From Pseudomonadota bacterium (GTDB taxonomy: Bacteria > Pseudomonadota > Alphaproteobacteria > Rhodobacterales > Rhodobacteraceae), in NCBI GenBank assembly GCA_020161655.1, contig JAIUPC010000012.1, positions 1 to 64,000 of the forward strand: a stretch of 64,000 bases of DNA, read 5' to 3'. Under the pieces are notes generated by a model that was given only the letters and a program-made list of their open reading frames with translations, had not been told where the DNA came from and did no database searches. Of this stretch, positions 34,925 through 46,531 are shown in pieces (position 1 is the stretch's first letter; each line of letters opens with the position of its first letter). Position numbers and translations under genes: made by a program.

Positions 34925-35767
34925 GTGACGCAAGGGATGGCGGGCGAAGGGCTTGATCTGAAATTCTGGGGCACGCGCGGCAGCCTGCCGACGGCATCGC
35001 CGGAGCACAGCGAATTCGGCGGCTGCACCATGTGCGTCGAGCTTCGGTTCGGCGAGGCCGTGATCTTCTTCGACGCAGGGTCGGGCCTGCCCTTTGCCGG
35101 CAAAGAGCTTTGGGCCGAGGGCCGGCGCGATTTCCACATCTTCTTCACCCATGGCCATTACGACCACATCATGGGCCTGCCGTTCTTCCTGCCGGTCTAC
35201 AAGCCCGAGACGCGGCTGACGATGTGGTCAGGCCATCTCGGCCCCGGCGGGACCACGGCCGAGATGGTCGCCGATTTCATGCGCCAGCCGTTCTTTCCGG
35301 TCGGGCCGGAGGTCTTCAAGGCGAAGGTCGAGATGCGCGACTTCAACGCGGGCGATACGCTCACGCCGGTCGAGGGGCTGACCATGCGCACGGCGATGCT
35401 CAACCATCCCGGCGGCGCGGTCGGATATCGGGTGGAATGCGCGGGCAAGATCATCGCCATGGTCTTCGATACCGAACATGAGCCGGGGCAGGTTGATCCG
35501 GTGGTCCTCGACCTGATGCGGGGGGCCGACCTCGTGCTTTACGACAGCAATTTCACCGATGCCGAGTTCGATTGCTTCCGCACCTTCGGCCATTCGACCT
35601 GGCAGGAGGGCATTCGGCTTGCCAAGGCCGCCGGGGCGAAGCGGATCGCTTTCGTCCATCATTCGACCTTCCGCACCGATGCCGAGCTGCTCGAGATCGA
35701 GACGGAAGCGCAGAGGCTTTTCCCCGGCGCCTTCTGCGCGCGGGACTTCCAGGTGGTCAGCGTTTAG
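34925..35767 (+). CDS. Metallo-beta-lactamase-fold hydrolase, candidate phosphodiesterase
   Basis: The 280-aa metallo-hydrolase has LKFWGTRGSLPT at the start, FFTHGHYDHIMGLPFF (the HxHxDH zinc motif), a third His in AMLNHPGGAVGYR and C-terminal HHSTFRTDAELLEIE. The N-terminal block and spacing put it near the RNase Z/PhnP/class II cyclic phosphodiesterase branch. With the cNMP-binding gene directly upstream it could be a cyclic-nucleotide phosphodiesterase; that is inference. The GTG start at MTQGM is uncertain, with an ATG four codons later. Confidence 0.82.
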   Translation: MTQGMAGEGLDLKFWGTRGSLPTASPEHSEFGGCTMCVELRFGEAVIFFDAGSGLPFAGKELWAEGRRDFHIFFTHGHYDHIMGLPFFLPVYKPETRLTMWSGHLGPGGTTAEMVADFMRQPFFPVGPEVFKAKVEMRDFNAGDTLTPVEGLTMRTAMLNHPGGAVGYRVECAGKIIAMVFDTEHEPGQVDPVVLDLMRGADLVLYDSNFTDAEFDCFRTFGHSTWQEGIRLAKAAGAKRIAFVHHSTFRTDAELLEIETEAQRLFPGAFCARDFQVVSV

Positions 35768-35865
35768 AACCGGCTTGGTTGAGCGGGAACAGACGGCGCC
35801 ACCGGCGCCGGCCCCGCTCATGTGGAAACGCTGCCAAGAGACCGTATCCGCACATGATGACGGAG

Positions 35866-35992
35866 GGCAGCGCCCGTCCTGGCGGGCGAGAAGCGCCCGC
35901 CGTGGGCGGGGCGGGCGCTGCCCGGTCGCTTTGGGCGACCGGGCGTCAACTTGCGCCGTTCCCAATCGGCATGTGCGATGGCACATGCCGAT
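35866..35992. terminator. Three consecutive hairpins between convergent genes
   Basis: Hairpin 1: arms GGCAGCGCCCG (35866-35876) and CGGGCGCTGCC (35912-35922), enclosing an inner stem GGCGGGCG/CGCCCGCC (35881-35901). Hairpin 2: CCCGGTCGC-TTTGG-GCGACCGGG (35921-35943). Hairpin 3: a perfect 12-bp stem ATCGGCATGTGC-GATG-GCACATGCCGAT (35965-35992). They lie between the convergent hydrolase and glycosyltransferase genes and probably act as a bidirectional transcript end or as RNA-protecting structures. None has a classic T tail. Confidence 0.6.
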
Positions 35993-36012
35993 GGCTCGGC
36001 CATCAGCCTCTT

Positions 36013-37152
36013 TCAGCGTTTAGCCGCCACCATTTCCGCAATGATCTCCGCGCTGCGCCGCGCGCCATCGGTCGCCACTTTCGCCGGTCCGGCGGCAATG
36101 TCCTGCGCCAGTGCTGCCTCGATCCCCGTGGCGATGGCGGGGCCGGAAAGGTCGGTTTCCGCCAGCATGACGGCGCGGCCCAAAGCCTCCAGCTTCGTCG
36201 CGCGCGTTGTCTGCTCGGTCTCGCCCTGCGCGGCATAGGGGATCAGAAGCGCCCGGCAGCCGGCCTGCAATATGTCGGCGACGGTGTTGTAGCCGGCCTG
36301 CGAGACCGAGACGCGGGCCGAGGCGAGGAGGCTGGTGAAATCGGTGCGGAAGCGGTGGAGCGTCACATTGGCCGGTGCGCTGGCGGCGAAGGCGTCGTAG
36401 TCGGCATCGGGCAGGTTTGGCCCGGTGATGACCGACCAGCGCCGGAGATGTGGCATGGCCCGCGCCGCCTCGATCGCCGCGCCGACCAGCGCCGCGCCAA
36501 CCGCGCCGCCGCCGGCAGAGACGACCACGTCGTTCTGCTCAGCGGAAGGGACCGGCGGCGGCGGGCAGACGAGGCCGGTATAGGCCACCTTGTCGGCAAC
36601 CCCGGCGGCGAGGCGGAAGGTATCCTCAAGCCGCACGAAAGACGGATCGCCATGGACCAGCAGGCGGTCGTAATGCGCCTGCACCAGTTCCACCGTCTCC
36701 TCATCCCGGCCCGGCTTGGTCTTTTCCTGAAGGATGTCGCGGACCGAGGCGACGAGAAGGGGGCGCGGACGCCGTGCCTCGATCGCGGCCATCAGCGGCA
36801 GAAGCTCGAACCGCATCTGGCGGCGGCCGAAGGGGAAGGCCTCGGTGATGACGACATCCGGCGCCGCGTCATGGAAGGCGGCAAGGAGAAGATCGCGGCG
36901 GCGGTCGAGGAAGGCGGCATCGGCGCGGTTGCCGTCGGCATCGACAAGGCCGGCGAAGGCGCCATCGCCGACAGCAACGGCGGGGAGCGCGACGTGATCC
37001 ACGTCCGGGCCGGGAAAGCCCTTGACCGGCATGCCGCCGGTGACAAGCGTGATCTCCATGCCGGCGGCCTTGATCGCGCTGGCGATGCGGCTTGCGCGGG
37101 CGAGGTGGCCGATGCCAAGCAGGTGCTGGACGTAGAAGAAAACCCGTGTCAT
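36013..37152 (-). CDS. MurG/GT28-like glycosyltransferase (COG4671 type), second
   Basis: The 379-aa protein starts MTRVFFYVQHLLGIGHLARA. The N-terminal HLLGIGHLARASRI and the C-terminal nucleotide-sugar region (SVSQAGYNTVADILQAGCRA, PYAAQGETEQTTRA) are those of predicted GT-B glycosyltransferases of the COG4671 group. The ATG was chosen because GGAG lies six bases upstream; the first ATG is directly abutted by it. It overlaps the upstream glycosyltransferase stop (ATGA). It is the last gene of the nine-gene minus-strand run. Confidence 0.85.
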   Translation of the reverse strand: MTRVFFYVQHLLGIGHLARASRIASAIKAAGMEITLVTGGMPVKGFPGPDVDHVALPAVAVGDGAFAGLVDADGNRADAAFLDRRRDLLLAAFHDAAPDVVITEAFPFGRRQMRFELLPLMAAIEARRPRPLLVASVRDILQEKTKPGRDEETVELVQAHYDRLLVHGDPSFVRLEDTFRLAAGVADKVAYTGLVCPPPPVPSAEQNDVVVSAGGGAVGAALVGAAIEAARAMPHLRRWSVITGPNLPDADYDAFAASAPANVTLHRFRTDFTSLLASARVSVSQAGYNTVADILQAGCRALLIPYAAQGETEQTTRATKLEALGRAVMLAETDLSGPAIATGIEAALAQDIAAGPAKVATDGARRSAEIIAEMVAAKR

Positions 37153-38405
37153 GCGCATCTCCTTTCCTCGGTGGGGTCGATGAGCGCGGTCAGATCCGCG
37201 ATGCTGGTCTGGTAGTCGAAATGCCGGCGCACCCGGACTTCGGCGGCGGCCCCGCGTGCCGCGCGCGCGCCGGGGTCGCGGATCGCTTCGGTCAGGGCAA
37301 GGGCCAATGCGGGGGGGTCTTCCGGCGGGAAGAGCCAGCCGCTTACCCCATCGGTGACAAGCTCCGGAATACCGGAGATGTTGCTGGCGACGGAGGGCAG
37401 GCCCTGACTTGCCGCCTCGACGATCACGTTCGGCAGCCCGTCGCGGTCGCCGTCCTTGGCGATGCGGCTCGCCAGTGCGAAGAGATCGGCCTCGCGGTAG
37501 GCGGCAATCACCTCGGTCTGGTCGGCAGCGCCGCGCCAGGTGCAATGGCGCGCAACCCCCAGCTCATCGGCGAGGCGCTTCAGCTTCGCCACCTCGCCGC
37601 CGGAGCCGAGATGGGTGAAGCGCCAGTGGAGGTCCGGCGGCAGCAATGCGAAGGCGCGCAGAAGGATGTCGTAGCCCTTCTTCGGCACCGCGCGCCCGAC
37701 GCTGACGATGCGCACCGGCTGGGTGGGATCGCTGCCGTCGTGGGACGCGCGGAGCCCGTCGAAATGCGGGAAGCGATCGAGGTTCAGCCCGTGGTAGCTC
37801 AGATGCACCCGGCCCGGATCGGGGGCGAGCGATTGCAGGTGGCGATGCCCGCTTTCCGTACAGGTCACGGTCCAGCGCGCGCGGCCAAGCTTTCCCGAAA
37901 GCTCCCAGTCCGGTGAGGTCCAGATGTCTTTCGCATGGGCCGAGATCGACCAGTCGCGCACCATGATGCGGGCCGCATAATCCGCGACTGAAGCCGGCGT
38001 ATGGATGAAATGGGCGTGAAGCCAGTGCCCGCCCTCGGGCCATTCCCGGACCAGAACCGCCGCCTGTCCAAGCCTGCGCAGGCGGTTGCGGCTGATGTCG
38101 CGGCGAAGGTCGCCAAGGAAGGCGCGGAAGGTGGCGCGGAAGCCCGGCTCTTTTCGCGCGGACCACAGGCCCTTCAGGACGCGGATCGGTTCCTGATGCA
38201 GATACTCCGGCAGGTAGAGCACCTTGGCCCGAATCTCCCCGTGGACCGGATGGCCCTTCTTGTCGGTCGGGTGGCGGAGCGAGACGATGACGAGATCGAA
38301 GCCCTGAAGCTCAAGCCCGCGCAGTTCCTGGGCGATGAAGGTCTCCGACAGCCGCGGGTAGCCCTTGACGACGACGACCAGTTTCGGCCCGGCCTTCGCC
38401 GTCAC
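37149..38405 (-). CDS. GT4-family glycosyltransferase
   Basis: The 418-aa GT-B glycosyltransferase has N-terminal VVVVKGYPRLSETFIAQEL, the acceptor-side HAHFIHTPASVADYA, and the C-terminal donor-binding region VSVGRAVPKKGYDILL, with DGLPNVIVEAASQGLPSVAS as the EX7E motif. The GTG start overlaps the stop of the previous gene (GTGA). Family members build exopolysaccharide or glycolipid chains. It is the middle of three consecutive glycosyltransferases. Confidence 0.92.
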   Translation of the reverse strand: MTAKAGPKLVVVVKGYPRLSETFIAQELRGLELQGFDLVIVSLRHPTDKKGHPVHGEIRAKVLYLPEYLHQEPIRVLKGLWSARKEPGFRATFRAFLGDLRRDISRNRLRRLGQAAVLVREWPEGGHWLHAHFIHTPASVADYAARIMVRDWSISAHAKDIWTSPDWELSGKLGRARWTVTCTESGHRHLQSLAPDPGRVHLSYHGLNLDRFPHFDGLRASHDGSDPTQPVRIVSVGRAVPKKGYDILLRAFALLPPDLHWRFTHLGSGGEVAKLKRLADELGVARHCTWRGAADQTEVIAAYREADLFALASRIAKDGDRDGLPNVIVEAASQGLPSVASNISGIPELVTDGVSGWLFPPEDPPALALALTEAIRDPGARAARGAAAEVRVRRHFDYQTSIADLTALIDPTEERRCA

Positions 38406-39619
38406 GTGATGACCCGCAATGGTGCGGCAGTACGGCTCCTGTCCTCGCGGCGGCGCAGGTCCTCGGCGACGCGGGCGACGATGTTCGGCAGCCCCTCCAT
38501 CCGCACCCGCGGCGCCGACTGCGAGGGGCGCTTGCGGCCAGCGACGGCGCGCAAGGCGGCAAGCATCCGGGCGGGGTCGCGGGAGTCATCGGGATGGAGC
38601 ATGTCGATCACGCCAAGCTCGGCGGCGCGCATGGCGCGGATCAATTGCTCCTCGCGCGGAGAGACGCGCGGCACGATCAGCGCCGGTTTGTCGAAGGACA
38701 GGATCTCGCAGAAGGTGTTGTAGCCGCCCATGCCCACGACGGCGCGGGACCCGGCGATCAGCCCCTCCATATGCATGTCGAATTCGATGATCTCGACCTG
38801 CGGGATATGCTGGCCCCGGTCCATGTATTCGGCCCGAAGCTCGGCCTTCATGTAGGGGCCAAGCACGATCAGCGCCTTCTGGTCAAAACCCGGATCATGC
38901 TCATAGGCGGCGAGGACATCGGCAACAAGATCGCCGCCATCGCCGCCGCCGCCGGTGGTGACAAGAAGGTAGTCGCCAAGGCTCCGCTGCTGGGGCGGCA
39001 CATCCTCGTTCACGCTTCTTTGCAGGAAACCGACGAAATCCATCTTCTCGCGCACGGTGGGGGGCACATCTAGCCCGGCGAGCGGGTCGCAGAAATCCGG
39101 CGGGCCATAGACCCAGACCCGGTCATAGTACTTCTCGATCTTCGTCAGGTTGTCGTTGCTGCGCCATTCCTTCTCCAGGAGATGCGGCGCGTCCATCACG
39201 TCGCGCAAGCCAAGGACCAACGTGGTGCCCTGGGCCTTGAGATAGGCCAGCGTCTCCTCGACCTCGCCCCTGAGGCCCATGGGTTCCTTGTCGACGATGA
39301 AGATGTCGGGCTGGAAGGATTGGGCCGTCTGCCGGATCATCGAGCGCCTGAGGTCGACGGTATCCTTCAAATCGATGTGCTGCGAGAGCGAGGTATATTC
39401 GCCGTTCCGAAGCTTGATGACGCTTGGCACTTTCACGAAATCGACGCGCGACTTGTAGTCGAAGGCCCCGGCGATCTGCGAGCCGGAGATGATGAGAACC
39501 CGCATCCCGCTGAAATTCTCGACGAGCGCATTGGCGATCGTCCGGCAGCGCCTGAGATGGCCAAGCCCGAAGGTGTCGTGGCTGTACATCAACACGCGGT
39601 GCTGTTTCACGTCGGGCAT
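38402..39619 (-). CDS. MurG/GT28-like glycosyltransferase (COG4671 type), first
   Basis: The 405-aa protein begins MPDVKQHRVLMYSHDTFGLG, then HLRRCRTIANALVENF. This gives the HDTFGLGHLRR block of COG4671 predicted glycosyltransferases. The C-terminal GMGGYNTFCEILSFDKPALI and PRVSPREEQLIRA match the donor-binding lobe. It shares this architecture with the third enzyme of the operon but is clearly diverged. It starts 66 bases after the permease gene and is probably in the same transcript as the ABC importer. Confidence 0.87.
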   Translation of the reverse strand: MPDVKQHRVLMYSHDTFGLGHLRRCRTIANALVENFSGMRVLIISGSQIAGAFDYKSRVDFVKVPSVIKLRNGEYTSLSQHIDLKDTVDLRRSMIRQTAQSFQPDIFIVDKEPMGLRGEVEETLAYLKAQGTTLVLGLRDVMDAPHLLEKEWRSNDNLTKIEKYYDRVWVYGPPDFCDPLAGLDVPPTVREKMDFVGFLQRSVNEDVPPQQRSLGDYLLVTTGGGGDGGDLVADVLAAYEHDPGFDQKALIVLGPYMKAELRAEYMDRGQHIPQVEIIEFDMHMEGLIAGSRAVVGMGGYNTFCEILSFDKPALIVPRVSPREEQLIRAMRAAELGVIDMLHPDDSRDPARMLAALRAVAGRKRPSQSAPRVRMEGLPNIVARVAEDLRRREDRSRTAAPLRVIT

Positions 39620-39685
39620 CCTTTGCGACGGCCGATGGCGCCGAACCCCGCCCGTATCCCGAAGGTCCCGCAACTCTGCAGAACC

Positions 39686-40870
39686 CTATTTGTACGGATC
39701 GGCGGCATCGCGTAATCCGTCTCCGAGGAAATTGAAAGCCAGAATGACGAGGATCACGGGAACGACCGGCAGCATCAACCAAGGGTAGAGTGCGATGATA
39801 TTCACGCTTCGCGCCTCGGTCAGCAAGATGCCCCAGCTGGTGATCGGCGGCCTGAGGCCGATACCAAGGAAACTGAGCGCGGTTTCGCCAAGGATCATGC
39901 CGGGGATGGTCAGGGTGGCGGATGCGATGAGATGCGACATGAAGCCGGGGATCATGTGCTTGCCGATGATCCGCGCGCTGCCGGCGCCCATGAGGCGCGC
40001 GGCCAGCACGTAATCTTCTTCGCGAAGGGCCAAAAGCTTGGATCTTACGGCCCGTGCAAGGCCGGTCCAGTCGAGCATGCCGAGGATCACGGTGATGCAG
40101 ACATAGACGAAGATCGGGCTCCAGGTCACGGGGATGATCGCCGCCAGCGCCATCCAGAGCGGGATCGAGGGGATCGACTGGAGAACCTCGATCACCCGCT
40201 GGATCACCGCGTCGAACCAGCCGCCGCGATAGCCGGCGATGCCGCCGATGACGATGCCAAGGACGAAACTCATCGTCACGCCGAGGATGCCGATGGTGAG
40301 CGATATGCGCGCGCCGTAGATGATCCGCGACAACACGTCGCGGCCGAGCCGGTCGGTTCCGAGCAGGAAGAACTCGCCGTCCTCCGCCGGACAGACGAGG
40401 TGCAGGTTCCCCGGAATCAGCCCCCAGAAGTTGTAGTCGTCGCCGCGGCAGAAGAAGCGCAGCTTTTCGACCTTGGCCGGATCGTCGGTGTAGTTGCGCC
40501 GCATCGTCTCCATGTCGAGCGTCATGGTGCGGCCGTAGACGAAGGGGCCGACGAAGGCGCCGTCGTTGAACAGATGCACCCTTTGCGGGGGCGCATAGAT
40601 GTGATCGAGGTTGCGGGTGTCCTGCTGGTAGGGCGACAGGAACTCGCAGATCAGGATGCCGGCATAGACCACGGCCAGGAAAACAAGCGAAATCAGCGCA
40701 ACGCGATGGCGCTTGAACTGCCACCACATGAGCTGGCGCTGCGTCGCCTCGGCCATCGCATCGACGCGGCCTTCGGCCTCGTTCGGATCGAAGGGCCGGT
40801 CCGAGACGAAATGGGCGAGGGGGGCGCCGGATTCGGGCAGGCCATTGCGCCGGAAACTGCTGTTGCTCAT
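39686..40870 (-). CDS. Peptide-type ABC transporter permease (DppC/YejE-like)
   Basis: The 394-aa permease carries the DppC-type core (GTDRLGRDVLSRIIYGARIS, then the EAA-like loop EDYVLAARLMGAGSARIIGKH). Between helix 1 and helix 2 there is a periplasmic insert of about 90 residues (YAPPQRVHLF to FWGLIPGNLH) with two Cys. Such inserts are known in YejE-like permeases. It overlaps the DppB gene by four bases (ATGA). Confidence 0.92.
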   Translation of the reverse strand: MSNSSFRRNGLPESGAPLAHFVSDRPFDPNEAEGRVDAMAEATQRQLMWWQFKRHRVALISLVFLAVVYAGILICEFLSPYQQDTRNLDHIYAPPQRVHLFNDGAFVGPFVYGRTMTLDMETMRRNYTDDPAKVEKLRFFCRGDDYNFWGLIPGNLHLVCPAEDGEFFLLGTDRLGRDVLSRIIYGARISLTIGILGVTMSFVLGIVIGGIAGYRGGWFDAVIQRVIEVLQSIPSIPLWMALAAIIPVTWSPIFVYVCITVILGMLDWTGLARAVRSKLLALREEDYVLAARLMGAGSARIIGKHMIPGFMSHLIASATLTIPGMILGETALSFLGIGLRPPITSWGILLTEARSVNIIALYPWLMLPVVPVILVILAFNFLGDGLRDAADPYK

Positions 40871-41865
40871 TTCGCGGTCCCTACGCCAAGCCGGATGCGC
40901 GGGTCGAGAAGTGCCAGCGCGATGTCTGAGACAAGGACGCCGACCACAGTCAGGAAGGCGAGGAACATCAGGAACGATCCCGCCAGATACATGTCCTGGC
41001 TTTGCAGCGCCCGGATCAACATCGGGCCGGTGGTTTCAAGCGACAGGACGATGGCCGTCACCTCGGCGCCCGAGATGATCTGCGGCAGGATCGAGCCGAT
41101 GTCGGAGATGAAGAAGTTGAGCGCCATGCGCAGTGGATATTTCCTCAGCACCTTGCCGGGCGGCAGGCCCTTGGCGCGGGCAGTGATGACATATTGCTTC
41201 TGGAGTTCGTCCAAGAGGTTGGCCCTCAGCCGCCGCACCATGGCGGCGGTGCCGGCGGTGCCGATGATGATGACGGGGATCCAGATATGGGCGAGGACCG
41301 ACTGGAACTTGGCCCAGCTCATCGGCTCGCCGAGGTACTGGCTGTCCATCAGGTTGCCGATCGAAAGCCCGAACCAGACGTTGGCGAAATACATCATGAC
41401 GAGCGCCAGCATGAAGTTCGGGATCGCAAGCCCGATGAGGCCAAGGAAGGTCAGCCCGTAGTCACCCCAGCTGTACTGATGCGTCGCCGAATAGATGCCG
41501 ATGGGAAAGGCAATGGCCCAGGTGAATAGGATGGTCACGGTCGAAAGCAGGATGGTCAGCCAGAGCCGGTCGCCCACGACCTCGTTCACCGGCATGCGGT
41601 ACTCGAAGGAATAGCCGAAATCGCCCTGAAGCATCCCGCCGACCCAGCGGAAGTAGCGGACATACTGCGGCTGGTCGAAGCCGTATTTCTCACGCAAAAG
41701 GTCGATCTCGGCGAGGTCGGCATCCTCGCCCAGCGCCTTCAACTCGGCGACATAGCTTTCGAAATAGTCGCCGGGCGGCAGTTCGATGATGGTGAAGACG
41801 AGGATCGACGTCAGAAACAGTGTCGGGATCATGGTCAGGATGCGCTTGATGATGTAGCGGAACAT
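40867..41865 (-). CDS. Peptide-type ABC transporter permease (DppB-like)
   Basis: The 332-aa permease has the typical start MFRYIIKRILTMIPTLFLTS, six helices and the conserved loop QKQYVITARAKGLPPGKVLR. It forms the pore with the DppC-like protein. It follows the binding-protein gene by one base. Confidence 0.94.
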   Translation of the reverse strand: MFRYIIKRILTMIPTLFLTSILVFTIIELPPGDYFESYVAELKALGEDADLAEIDLLREKYGFDQPQYVRYFRWVGGMLQGDFGYSFEYRMPVNEVVGDRLWLTILLSTVTILFTWAIAFPIGIYSATHQYSWGDYGLTFLGLIGLAIPNFMLALVMMYFANVWFGLSIGNLMDSQYLGEPMSWAKFQSVLAHIWIPVIIIGTAGTAAMVRRLRANLLDELQKQYVITARAKGLPPGKVLRKYPLRMALNFFISDIGSILPQIISGAEVTAIVLSLETTGPMLIRALQSQDMYLAGSFLMFLAFLTVVGVLVSDIALALLDPRIRLGVGTAK

Positions 41866-41866
41866 C

Positions 41867-43755
41867 CTAGGCCTCTTCGAAAAAGAAGGTGTCGGGCAGG
41901 TAGGCGCCGAAGAAGCTCAAGGGCTCGAAGCCGAACAGCGCATCCTCGGGTACATTCTGCAGTCGCGCCGAACGGACCACCGGTTGCAGCGCGCCATTGA
42001 CGGTGCCGATGGAAAAGACCTGATCGGCCCAGATGGTCAGCATCCGGCCCCAGACTTCGGCACGCTCGGATTGTTCGGCGCTGTCGCCCCAAAGCTGGAG
42101 AAGCCTCAGAAGCTCAAGCACCTCGGGCAGTTTCGGCGCCTCGCCAGTCGACCCGGCGGCGGCGTGCCAGCTGCCCCAGAGCGGCCATTGCAACTGATCG
42201 CCGGTGCTGGGCGCGATCTCTTCCGGCGACATGTCGGCGGTGGGCACGCCATTGTCGAGACCGGACCAGACCGACATCTGCACCTGCCCGGCAAGGGCGC
42301 GGCTGCGGAAGACGTCACGCTGCGAGGTGCGGATGTAAAGCGCCAGTCCAACCTCGCGGAAATGGTCGCGGACAAGCTCGAGCACATCCGTCTCAAGCGG
42401 GTTCTCGCCCGCCGATTCCACCACGATGCCGGCCTGCCGCCCGTCCTGCAGGCGGCGGATGTCGCCCGGGCCCCGGACATTCAGCCCCAGCTCGTCAAGA
42501 AGCTGGTTGGCAAGGTCGGGATCATACTGCGCCCAGGCGCTGGCATATTCCGGCTTGAAGAGCGGGCTTTCCGGCAGCACCGTATCCGCGCTTTCGCGGC
42601 CAAGGCCGAAGAAGAGCGCCTTGTTGATCTCTTCCCGCTTGATCGCCACCGACATCGCCCGACGCATCCGCACATCGCGGAACAGTCCCTGCCAGACCGG
42701 ATCGACGCAGTTGAGGTTGGGCAGAAGCGTCACCGCCGAGCCCTGGCTCTTGCGCCACAGCGCCACCTTGAGGGGGTGGGTCTTTTCGGCCTTCTTCAGG
42801 AAGGTGTAGTCGTGAAAGCCGAGGCTTATCGCCTGAAGGTCGCTTTCCCCCGTCGCGGTCTTCGCCATGATGACTTCTGACGAGGCGACGTTCAGCGCCA
42901 CCTGGTCGAGATAGGGAAGCTGCGTTCCGGTCTCATCGACGCGGTGGAAGTAGGGGTTGCGTTCGAAGATGAACTGTTCGGCCGGGGGTGCGGTGCGCGG
43001 GCGCCAGGCCTCAAGTGTCGGCAGTTCGGGGTTTTCGGGACGGATGGAGCGCGACATCTTCAGGTGCAGCCGGCGCCAGTCGTCCACGTCCTCTTCCTCG
43101 GCGCGCTTTTGCAGCACCGCTTCGTCGGTGTAGCGGAGGTGGAACTGCTTGAGGTAGCCCGCCGGCATGAAGAGGACGAGGGGCAGGGGGGCGGCAACCT
43201 TCGGCAGGAAATCCGGCATCGGCGCCACGAAGCTGTAGCGGACCGTGATCTCGTCGATGATCTCGAACGTCGCGACCTGACCGTGGGAGATCAGGTCAAC
43301 CGGCGGCCCGCCCTTGTAGAAGTCCTTGTTGTTGATGACGTCTTCCCAGGCGTAGCGGAAATCCTCGGCGGTGAAGGGGGTGCCGTCGGACCAGCGGTGA
43401 CCTTCGCGGAGGTGGAAGGTATAGATCCGCTCCTCCTCAACGTCGCAGGCGGCGAGGATGTCGGGGCGAAGTGCCAGGTCCGGCCCGTAGCACATCAGCC
43501 GGGAATAGCTGTAGATCGGGATGATGCGGATGTCGCGCTGGCCGCCAACGATGGTGGTCAGCCTGCCACCCTGATGGCCCGTCTTGCGGCCCATGCCGGC
43601 AACGTTGATGACACGCGGGTTCTTCGGGAGCCGCGCCGCCTCGGGCGGCAGGTCGCCCTTGACCACCGCCGGGTTCAGAATCGGAGATTCTGCCCGCGCC
43701 ACCAGCGGCAGGAAAAGGCCAGCCGCCGCGCCCGCGATCACCTGCCGACGCCGGA

Positions 43756-43759
<4 letters not shown>
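41867..43759 (-). CDS. Family 5 extracellular solute-binding protein, probable Tat substrate
   Basis: The 630-aa periplasmic binding protein has the signal peptide MIRRRQVIAGAAAGLFLPLV and then ARA. The triple Arg followed by QVIAG resembles a twin-arginine signal. YTFHLREGHRWSDGTPFTAEDFRYAWE is the family signature (split here: LREGHRWSDGTPFTAEDF). Ligands of the family include oligopeptides, murein peptides, sugars and opines; the length (about 600 aa) fits the larger MppA/YejA-type members. Its start overlaps the ATPase stop (ATGA). Confidence 0.92.
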
Positions 43760-45684
<1,925 letters not shown>

Positions 45685-45802
45685 GCTGGTATCCCCTTAC
45701 GAAGGAACGAACTAATGCCGTTCGCTCTCGCCCACGTGAGTCAGAACCTATCCGAGCGATTTTTACCTGTCTATCGCTGAGTCCGATGGGGCGATGGGGC
45801 TC

Positions 45803-46531
45803 TCAGGCGTCTTTCAGAAGCTGGTCGAGTGAGGTCCAACGGCAGCCGGGATGGCCGCGCGTCAGCTCGAAAAGGCTTTCGAGGAACGACCATGCTGCAG
45901 CGTCATGGACGAGGTGGTGGCCGAGAATGCCGATCGGGTCGTCGCCGGGGCGGGCGAGTTCGCGGGCGAGTTCGGCATAAAGCGCATCGGCTGGCCGGCC
46001 GCCGCGCGTGCCGTGCCAGTCGATGAGGTCGACATGGGTGTTGATGACGGCGAGAGGTGCGGGTTTCGGCGGGCCGTAGACCGAGAGGGCGCGGAAGCCC
46101 AATGCCGGCAGCCCGGCCACGACATCGGGCGAGATGCGGTTCCATGGCGGCACCAGCACCGGCGCGAGGCGGGGGCCGTGAAGGCCGCGCAAGGTATCGA
46201 AGCCCTGCGCGAGTTCCGCGAGCACCACCGGGGCCGGGCGATGCGCGCCAAGCTCGGCCTTCTTCTCGCCGGAAGGCGCATGGTTGCGGTGTGCCCAGCC
46301 GTGGACGGCAACCGTGGTCAGGTTTTCGCCCTGAAGCCGTTCGGCGAGTGGGGCGCCGGTCCTTGCCGGAATTGCCGCGAGGGCGAGCGGCACCTGCCAT
46401 GTCTGCGACAGAAGGAGCATCCGGTCGAGCGCTGCCGTGGGTTCCACGGCGTCGTCATCGCGCCACCAGAGCCGGGCGGGCCTCCCCTCGGCGGCGCGGC
46501 GGTCGAGCGCCTGCAGGACCGTATCCCTCAT
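45803..46531 (-). CDS. Polysaccharide deacetylase-like protein
   Basis: The 242-aa protein has an altered NodB/CE4-like pattern: LWWRDDDAVEPT (metal Asp block), TVAVHGWAHRNHAP (His-x3-His metal ligands), LVPPWNRISPDVV and GILGHHLVHD. No signal peptide is visible, so it probably works in the cytoplasm or on a lipid-linked intermediate. Its start overlaps the stop of the glycosyltransferase (ATGA). It may deacetylate an amino sugar in the glycan made by the surrounding transferases. Confidence 0.8.
   Translation of the reverse strand: MRDTVLQALDRRAAEGRPARLWWRDDDAVEPTAALDRMLLLSQTWQVPLALAAIPARTGAPLAERLQGENLTTVAVHGWAHRNHAPSGEKKAELGAHRPAPVVLAELAQGFDTLRGLHGPRLAPVLVPPWNRISPDVVAGLPALGFRALSVYGPPKPAPLAVINTHVDLIDWHGTRGGRPADALYAELARELARPGDDPIGILGHHLVHDAAAWSFLESLFELTRGHPGCRWTSLDQLLKDA

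Noticed and set aside
35971-35986. CRP-like TGTGC-N4-GCACA sequence
   Set aside because: It is the top of the perfect 12-bp hairpin between convergent genes, spacing is wrong for a CRP site and no promoter is nearby.
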